DNA from: Peptococcaceae bacterium UBA2264
Lineage (GTDB): Bacteria; Bacillota; Desulfitobacteriia; Desulfitobacteriales; Desulfitobacteriaceae
Length of the DNA stretch: 8,821 nt
NCBI GenBank assembly: GCA_002347475.1
Contig: DDXI01000071.1
Location: 1 to 8,821, forward strand
Reading direction: 5' to 3'
Numbering within the stretch: the stretch's first letter is position 1; the number at the start of each line of letters is the position of its first letter. A program made the translations under genes and the position numbers. Below the pieces are notes generated by a model. That model had not been told where the DNA came from, did not search any database, and saw nothing but the letters and a program-made list of their open reading frames with translations. Below are positions 5,280 through 8,821 of this stretch, piece after piece.

Positions 5280-6656
5280 TCAGATATTACTGAATTCTTC
5301 CAAGTTTAGAAAACAGCTGCTGATTTCAGATTGAAACTGATCATGTCTTTCAGCAAGCTGTTTGATCTGAGTCTCAAACAGGTTTTGTTCACTGCATAAC
5401 TTGTCCTTTAAACCGGACACCCACTTAATCAGCTCTGCCAGACCATTCTCCGCCTTATTTGTGCGCAGCTGTTCCGCCTCTAACTGCTGCTGGAGTTCCT
5501 TAATAATATTTACCTGTTCTTCGGTTAGATCCTCCATCTTATTTATGCGCAGTTGTTCCAACTCTAACTGCTGCTGGAGTTCCTTATTTATATTTACCTG
5601 TTCTGCGGTCAGATGCTCCAGTTGCTGGTATATATTTACTATTTCATCTTTGAATCCATTGATTTTATAGTTTGAGGCCCGGGCTTTTTCCAACTTGAGC
5701 TCTTGTTCAGCTTTCTCACTTATCTTGCGCTGTATTTCTAATTCTTTTTCTGAATCAGCGATTTTTGATTTCAGACTATTATTTTCTTGTTCAAACCCTG
5801 CTGTTCTTTCCATTATTTGTTCAGATTCCAGACCGGACATAGATAAGTATTTTTCCAGTTCTGTTTGTTTCTCCGCCATCTGCTTAATTTGGTTGTGCAA
5901 CTGAGCAATTTCCAAATTTTTCTCATTACTCAATGTTTGCAGGGCCAGTTCTTTTTTATTGCATTCATCAACATGGATAGCTAAATCATTTTGGGCCCTT
6001 TCCAAATCCAAACTTATCTTTTCATTGTGCGCTTTCTCAAATTTAATCTGCTCCTCAAGCACCCGTACAATTTTATTAATTTCAGCGTCCTGAGTATTAT
6101 TAGACAAGATTTCTTTTTCTAAATCAGCGATTTTTGATTTCAGATTATTATTTTCTTGTTCAAACCCTGAGGCACTTTCCATTATTTGTTCAAATTCCTG
6201 ATTGGACACAGATAAGCGTTTTTCCAATTCTGTTTGTTTTTTCGCCGTTTGCTTAATCTCGATCTGTAATTGAGCAATTTTCGAATTTTTCTCATTGCTC
6301 AATGCTTGCAGGGCCAGATCCTTATTCTTACATTCATCAACATAGGCAGCCAAGTCATTTTGGGCCTTTTCCAGACTCTCCAGCAGACTTCTTTTCTCTT
6401 CCATATTTGTAGTTTTGCAAATTGCTAATTCTTCTTGCAGTACATTCCTGGAAGATATAAGTTCATTCATTTCCAGCTCTGTCTGCTGGTACTTATCTTC
6501 TATCGCGCTTATATATTTTTTTACATCTTCCTCATTCAAACCGCCAATCAGCTTTGATCTGAAATTTAAATTAATTGAGTCCTGATTTGAACTGTTTTGC
6601 AAGTATACAATATTATCCACATTATCTACACTGGCTAGACATTCCTCATTTTTCAT
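5280..6656 (-). CDS. long coiled-coil protein with DivIVA-like N-terminus and internal repeats
   Basis: The 458-residue product has a polar N-terminus (1-30). Next comes FRSKLIGGLNEEDVKKYISAI (32-52), which resembles the membrane-targeting and first-helix region of DivIVA/GpsB-like proteins of Clostridia (a glycine pair, then DV..YI). From about 55 to the end it is almost wholly heptad-rich Glu/Gln/Lys/Leu coiled coil. Residues 95-182 and 218-305 are gap-free repeats of each other (about 64 of 88 identical). Residues 349-376 and 377-404 form a tandem 28-residue repeat (22 of 28 identical). There is no signal peptide or membrane helix. AGGAGG lies eight bases before ATG. DivIVA-type proteins mark poles or septa, which suggests a structural or recruiting role. 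The function here is inferred, and the low-complexity coil could equally match other coiled-coil families. It precedes the PAS-GGDEF-EAL gene with no visible terminator between. Confidence 0.8.
   Translation of the reverse strand: MKNEECLASVDNVDNIVYLQNSSNQDSINLNFRSKLIGGLNEEDVKKYISAIEDKYQQTELEMNELISSRNVLQEELAICKTTNMEEKRSLLESLEKAQNDLAAYVDECKNKDLALQALSNEKNSKIAQLQIEIKQTAKKQTELEKRLSVSNQEFEQIMESASGFEQENNNLKSKIADLEKEILSNNTQDAEINKIVRVLEEQIKFEKAHNEKISLDLERAQNDLAIHVDECNKKELALQTLSNEKNLEIAQLHNQIKQMAEKQTELEKYLSMSGLESEQIMERTAGFEQENNSLKSKIADSEKELEIQRKISEKAEQELKLEKARASNYKINGFKDEIVNIYQQLEHLTAEQVNINKELQQQLELEQLRINKMEDLTEEQVNIIKELQQQLEAEQLRTNKAENGLAELIKWVSGLKDKLCSEQNLFETQIKQLAERHDQFQSEISSCFLNLEEFSNI
5445..5612 (-). 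repeat. tandem 84-bp coding repeat (two units) in the coiled-coil gene
   Basis: Unit one is 5529-5612 and unit two is 5445-5528, in frame and directly adjacent. Each encodes 28 residues (four heptads) of the form LTxEQVNIxKELQQQLExEQLR. The 28-residue length preserves coiled-coil register, so unit gain or loss would lengthen the rod without disrupting it. Confidence 0.85.
5742..6374 (-). repeat. 264-bp coding repeat (two copies, offset 369 bp) in the coiled-coil gene
   Basis: Copy one is 6111-6374 (residues 95-182) and copy two is 5742-6005 (residues 218-305). They align without gaps at about 73 percent amino-acid identity, both starting LE(K/R)AQNDLA and ending KSKIADxEKE. A unique spacer of 35 codons separates them. 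This is an internal duplication within the rod. Confidence 0.85.
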
Positions 6657-6741
6657 AACACTAACCTCCTGGTATTTTAAAATGATCTACTTTCAAATTC
6701 TATCATTTATTTACATATTTTATATGGTTTGTTTGTATCAA

Positions 6742-6778
6742 TTTTGTCCTTCCAAGGTCCTGTTAAATCAGGACAAAA
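6742..6778. promoter_or_regulatory. overlapping inverted repeats upstream of the coiled-coil gene
   Basis: TTTTGTCCT (6742-6750) and AGGACAAAA (6770-6778) are perfect nine-base inverted repeats. GTCCTG (6757-6762) and CAGGAC (6769-6774) form a second perfect six-base stem that uses the same right arm. The two structures are mutually exclusive in a transcript. The element sits 86-122 bases before the coiled-coil start, so it may be a dimeric operator or a leader switch. It could also be a leftover terminator-like hairpin. Confidence 0.45.
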
Positions 6779-6825
6779 GTATCAGAAAACTTACAGCCAA
6801 GAACAATATTTTATGACTAGAAAAA

Positions 6826-6849
6826 TAACCGACCAAATATGGTCGGTTA
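6826..6849 (-). terminator. intrinsic terminator after rubredoxin
   Basis: TAACCGACC and GGTCGGTTA form a perfect nine-pair stem around a six-base loop. On the minus strand it is followed directly by TTTTTCTAG, giving a T-tract. It lies about 22 bases past the rubredoxin stop codon. It separates the rubredoxin/flavodiiron block from the coiled-coil gene. Confidence 0.85.
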
Positions 6850-6871
6850 CATTGTTGTTCTTATGGAATAT

Positions 6872-7030
6872 TTATTGCTTTATAAAAGCACTTTTTTCCG
6901 CACCGCACGCCGGGCAGACCCAATCACCAGGCAGATCCTCAAATGCTGTTCCCGGTTTGATACCTGACATACCGTCTCCAATCGCGGGATCATAAACATA
7001 ACCACAAACTGTGCAAACCCATTTATTCAT
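6872..7030 (-). CDS. rubredoxin
   Basis: The 52-residue product is a classic one-iron rubredoxin. Two CxxC-type knuckles (C6-TVC9-GY and C39-PAC42-GA) supply four cysteines for Fe(SCys)4. Between them are YVYDPAIGD and the conserved PGTAFEDLPGDWVCP. It is a small soluble electron carrier and the known partner of class A flavodiiron proteins, and such a gene lies upstream in the same orientation. A longer reading from 7063 adds 11 residues (MKKLDKTGGFT) that are unlike the family. The ATG at 7028-7030 has GGGAGG seven bases upstream, which decides the start. A TATAAT at 7072-7077 may give it its own promoter as well as any read-through. Identity is very secure. Confidence 0.97.
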   Translation of the reverse strand: MNKWVCTVCGYVYDPAIGDGMSGIKPGTAFEDLPGDWVCPACGAEKSAFIKQ

Positions 7031-7037
7031 CGTAAAT

Positions 7038-7043
7038 CCTCCC
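7038..7043 (-). promoter_or_regulatory. ribosome binding site that fixes the rubredoxin start
   Basis: GGGAGG on the minus strand lies seven bases before the ATG at 7028-7030. It falls inside the would-be N-terminal extension that starts at 7063 and favours the shorter, family-typical protein. Confidence 0.8.
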
Positions 7044-7071
7044 GTCTTGTCAAGTTTTTTCAATTTACTTA

Positions 7072-7077
7072 ATTATA
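7072..7077 (-). promoter_or_regulatory. candidate -10 box for rubredoxin
   Basis: A perfect TATAAT lies on the minus strand 41 bases before the rubredoxin start codon. No convincing -35 hexamer was found 16-18 bases upstream, so this is a tentative promoter. Confidence 0.35.
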
Positions 7078-7114
7078 CCATTTGGTCAGGCTTGTCTGAG
7101 ATAAAAAGTTCAGC

Positions 7115-7280
7115 CTACTTCAAAACCTCCTTCATCTTATCGAATTCCTCCCTGGAGATTTCGCCCTTCGCAAGGCGTATCTTCAGGATGTCTAAAGCCG
7201 TCGAGCACCTCTTTTTCTACAGTAAAGCAATCTTGAATTTTTTCCTGAGCAACCAGGCAGTATTGGTCTGTATCAGGTAT
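7115..7280 (-). pseudogene. frameshifted remnant of a SHOCT-domain protein
   Basis: The minus strand from 7216 to the TAG at 7115-7117 encodes ALDILKIRLAKGEISREEFDKMKEVLK. This is a near-perfect SHOCT (short C-terminal) domain, whose hallmark is LxxRxAxGEISxEEF. Upstream in this frame is a TAG at 7217-7219. The preceding part is found one frame away (from 7280: DTDQYCLVAQEKIQDCFTVE, then KEVLDG). Removing one base at about 7197-7202 would join KEVLD to ALDILKIRLAKGE. No start codon is visible, and the upstream frame begins inside the 3' end of the flavodiiron gene. SHOCT domains typically cap membrane or regulatory proteins. The gene is dead or N-terminally truncated, unless the frame change is programmed. 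Confidence 0.65.
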
Positions 7281-8460
7281 TCACAATTTTCTTACCATAT
7301 TCTATGGCCTGCGCCTGTTGCTCTTCATCAGGATTCCATTGATTTCTGAAACCTTCATCAATGATTGCCAGACCGGCATCCCCCAGGAATTGATTCAAGA
7401 TCTTCGTTGATTCCCCGCTCCAGCCGTAGCAGCCAAAAACAGCAGCTTTTTTGTTCTTGAATTTCAGCTCCTTCATTAAATGGATAAAGCCGGCAATGGA
7501 GTGCAGAATACTGTTATTGATGGTAGGTGAACCGATAATAACTGTCTTTGACTTAAAGACTTCCGTAATCAAATCATTCTGATCACTTTTGGCCAAATTA
7601 AACACCTTTACTTCCACAGCAGGATCGGCCAACCCTATACCTTCAGATATTTTCTCAGCAATCCTTTTAGTGCCATTCCACATTGTATCGTATATAATCG
7701 TAATTTGATTCTCCTGATAATCGTTGGCCCACTGCGAATATTTCTCGAAGATTTGCATTGGGTTATCACGCCAAATAACACCATGACTTGTGGCAATGAT
7801 GTCGATTGCCAGTCCCAGCGAAATTACTTCTTCCAGTTTTTTTCTGAGTATCGGGCTGAAAGGATTCAGGATGTTCGCGTAATATTTCATTGCCTCTTTA
7901 AACAAGACACATTGGTCCACCAGATCATTAAATAATTTATTGGTTGCATAATGCTGACCGAAAGCATCATTGCTGAATAAAATGTTATCCTTGGTCAGAT
8001 AAGTTGCCATGCTGTCCGGCCAGTGCAGCATGGGCATTTCTACAAAAATCAGTTCTTTGCCATTGCCAACACTGAGTTTGTCTCCGGTTTTAACAATATT
8101 AAAATTCCAATCATGATGATATTGACCCTTTAAAGATTTTACGGCATTAGCGGTGCAAAAGATGGGGGTATTGGGAATTAGCTTCATTAAAGCCGGAAGT
8201 GCTCCGCTGTGATCGGTTTCTCCATGATTGGCAATAATATAATCTATCTGATTCAAATCGATCTCTTTGGCTAAATTCTCCACAAATTCCTGGGCAAAAG
8301 GCAGCCAAACGGTATCTATCAGCACATTTTTTTCTTCCTGGAGCAAATAGGAATTATAGGTTGAACCATGAGGAGTTGTTAATTCATCGCCATGAAATTT
8401 CCGCAGTTCCCAGTCAACCTTACCAATCCAAGAGACATTGTTTTTTATCAGTTTTTTCAT
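7273..8460 (-). CDS. fprA: class A flavodiiron protein (rubredoxin-dependent O2/NO reductase)
   Basis: The 395-residue cytoplasmic protein has an N-terminal metallo-beta-lactamase-like domain (about 1-245). Its complete diiron ligand set is H79-x-E81-x-D83-H84, H146, D165 and H226. A C-terminal flavodoxin domain (about 250-395) has an FMN phosphate loop in IIYDTMWNGTKRIAEKI and conserved IGSPT and YGWSGE segments. There is no extra rubredoxin or flavin-reductase domain, hence class A, which takes electrons from a separate rubredoxin such as the one encoded 243 bases downstream. The reaction is four-electron reduction of O2 to water and/or two-electron reduction of NO to N2O. The ATG at 8458-8460 is preceded by GGGAGG at six bases. 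A start at 8493 would add 11 atypical residues. The SufB/SufD gene ends 45 bases upstream, so an operon is likely. The O2 versus NO preference cannot be read from sequence. Confidence 0.97.
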   Translation of the reverse strand: MKKLIKNNVSWIGKVDWELRKFHGDELTTPHGSTYNSYLLQEEKNVLIDTVWLPFAQEFVENLAKEIDLNQIDYIIANHGETDHSGALPALMKLIPNTPIFCTANAVKSLKGQYHHDWNFNIVKTGDKLSVGNGKELIFVEMPMLHWPDSMATYLTKDNILFSNDAFGQHYATNKLFNDLVDQCVLFKEAMKYYANILNPFSPILRKKLEEVISLGLAIDIIATSHGVIWRDNPMQIFEKYSQWANDYQENQITIIYDTMWNGTKRIAEKISEGIGLADPAVEVKVFNLAKSDQNDLITEVFKSKTVIIGSPTINNSILHSIAGFIHLMKELKFKNKKAAVFGCYGWSGESTKILNQFLGDAGLAIIDEGFRNQWNPDEEQQAQAIEYGKKIVNT

Positions 8461-8466
8461 TGTTAA

Positions 8467-8472
8467 CCTCCC
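8467..8472 (-). promoter_or_regulatory. ribosome binding site that fixes the flavodiiron start
   Basis: GGGAGG on the minus strand lies six bases upstream of the ATG at 8458-8460. It supports the 395-residue form, in which the diiron ligands begin at H79 as is usual for the family. Confidence 0.8.
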
Positions 8473-8505
8473 ATTCATTCCAGTGTTAAACATGACAATT
8501 AATAG

Positions 8506-8821
8506 TTATTTCAAGAAACCCTGCAAGATTTTATTTTCCGCGTCTTGTTTCGTTAACCCTAAAGATACCAGCTTGATCAGCTGTTCAGAGGCAATTTTGC
8601 CGATGGCGGCTTCGTGAATCAGCTGGGCATCGGAATGAAAAGCACTGATCTCCGGAATGGAGGACACCTGAGCCTGATGCATAATGATCGAATCACACTG
8701 AATATGACCGCGACATCTGGCAAAACCCCGCATATTCAAATGAAAAATCTGTCGGGAATCATTCTGAGCCACAGAACGGGAGATGACTTGAGCGCTTGCG
8801 TCCTCGCCCACCATTTCCACG
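8506..8821 (-). CDS. SufB/SufD-family Fe-S cluster scaffold, C-terminal part (5' end off the right edge)
   Basis: About 105 C-terminal residues are visible, with the frame open to the window edge. The text ISRSVAQNDSRQIFHLNMRGFA followed by CRGHIQCDSIIM is the end of the parallel beta-helix. It is followed by HSDAQLIHEAAIGKI, then EQLIKLVSLGLTKQDAENKILQGFLK, the characteristic helical tail of SufB/SufD. The cysteine in HIQCDS and the glutamate in HEA align, from memory, with residues of E. coli SufB needed for cluster building. The protein would work with the SufC ATPase, whose gene is expected just upstream, outside the window. Whether it is SufB, SufD or the single SufBD-type scaffold of minimal anaerobic systems cannot be told from this fragment. 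Gene order suggests cotranscription with the flavodiiron gene. Confidence 0.88.
   Translation of the reverse strand, partial: VEMVGEDASAQVISRSVAQNDSRQIFHLNMRGFARCRGHIQCDSIIMHQAQVSSIPEISAFHSDAQLIHEAAIGKIASEQLIKLVSLGLTKQDAENKILQGFLK

Noticed and set aside
5401..5904. Plus-strand serine/cysteine-rich open frames
   Set aside because: They are antisense images of Glu/Gln/Leu-rich coiled-coil codons, with no independent start signal.
7031..7063. Longer rubredoxin start at 7063
   Set aside because: The added 11 residues are atypical for rubredoxins, and the ribosome site for the inner ATG lies within them.
7225..7250. Intrinsic terminator after the flavodiiron gene
   Set aside because: The CCTG/CAGG stem is only four pairs before a run of A, not a T-tract, on the minus strand, so it would not act as a terminator there.
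1..8821. CRISPR arrays, tRNA or rRNA genes, complete insertion sequences
   Set aside because: No regularly spaced repeats, cloverleaf-like sequence, rRNA-like stretch or transposase frame was found on either strand.

Overview
The window looks like chromosome from a low-to-moderate GC, strictly anaerobic Gram-positive bacterium of the Clostridia, possibly a Peptococcaceae/Desulfitobacterium-like lineage. The lineage is inferred from gene content: a rubredoxin plus class A flavodiiron protein pair, a SufB/SufD-type scaffold, a DivIVA-like coiled-coil protein, an Mg2+ P-type ATPase remnant, strong AGGAGG-type ribosome sites and a REP-like hairpin. All intact genes lie on the minus strand except one aminotransferase-like gene on the plus strand.

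Layout from left to right. (1) 1-511: a 5'-truncated remnant of an MgtA-type Mg2+ ATPase (61-438, minus), flanked by two ~46-bp imperfect direct repeats. The left repeat overlaps the possible start of an ORF that leaves the window. (2) 667-1644 (plus): an orphan DegT/DnrJ-like PLP-fold protein of a type usually found in surface-polysaccharide clusters. (3) 1645-2397: a gene graveyard. It holds two overlapping degraded plus-strand ORFs that still share an ATGA start/stop junction, a fragment of a HAD-type phosphatase (minus), a REP-like hairpin, and a short ORF that reads into the hairpin. (4) 2398-2769 (minus): an intact glyoxalase/VOC-fold protein. (5) 2770-3353: mostly featureless, but with a 48-codon minus-strand open frame downstream of a promoter-like sequence. 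(6) 3354-5144 and 5280-6656 (both minus): a PAS-GGDEF-EAL protein with degenerate catalytic motifs, preceded by a long coiled-coil protein with a DivIVA-like N-terminus and internal tandem repeats. No terminator was seen between them, so they may be cotranscribed. (7) 6826-8821 (minus): partial SufB/SufD, flavodiiron protein, a frameshifted SHOCT-domain remnant, then rubredoxin, closed by a strong intrinsic terminator.

The right-hand block makes sense as an oxygen/NO defence and Fe-S maintenance module: rubredoxin is the usual electron donor to class A flavodiiron proteins, and the Suf scaffold rebuilds damaged Fe-S clusters. The middle pair suggests a c-di-GMP-responsive, probably non-catalytic, regulator linked to a polar or structural coiled-coil protein. 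That pair, with its odd intergenic inverted repeats, is the best candidate for an undescribed functional unit. No complete novel system (toxin-antitoxin, CRISPR, phage defence) could be supported. Much of the left half is decaying sequence.
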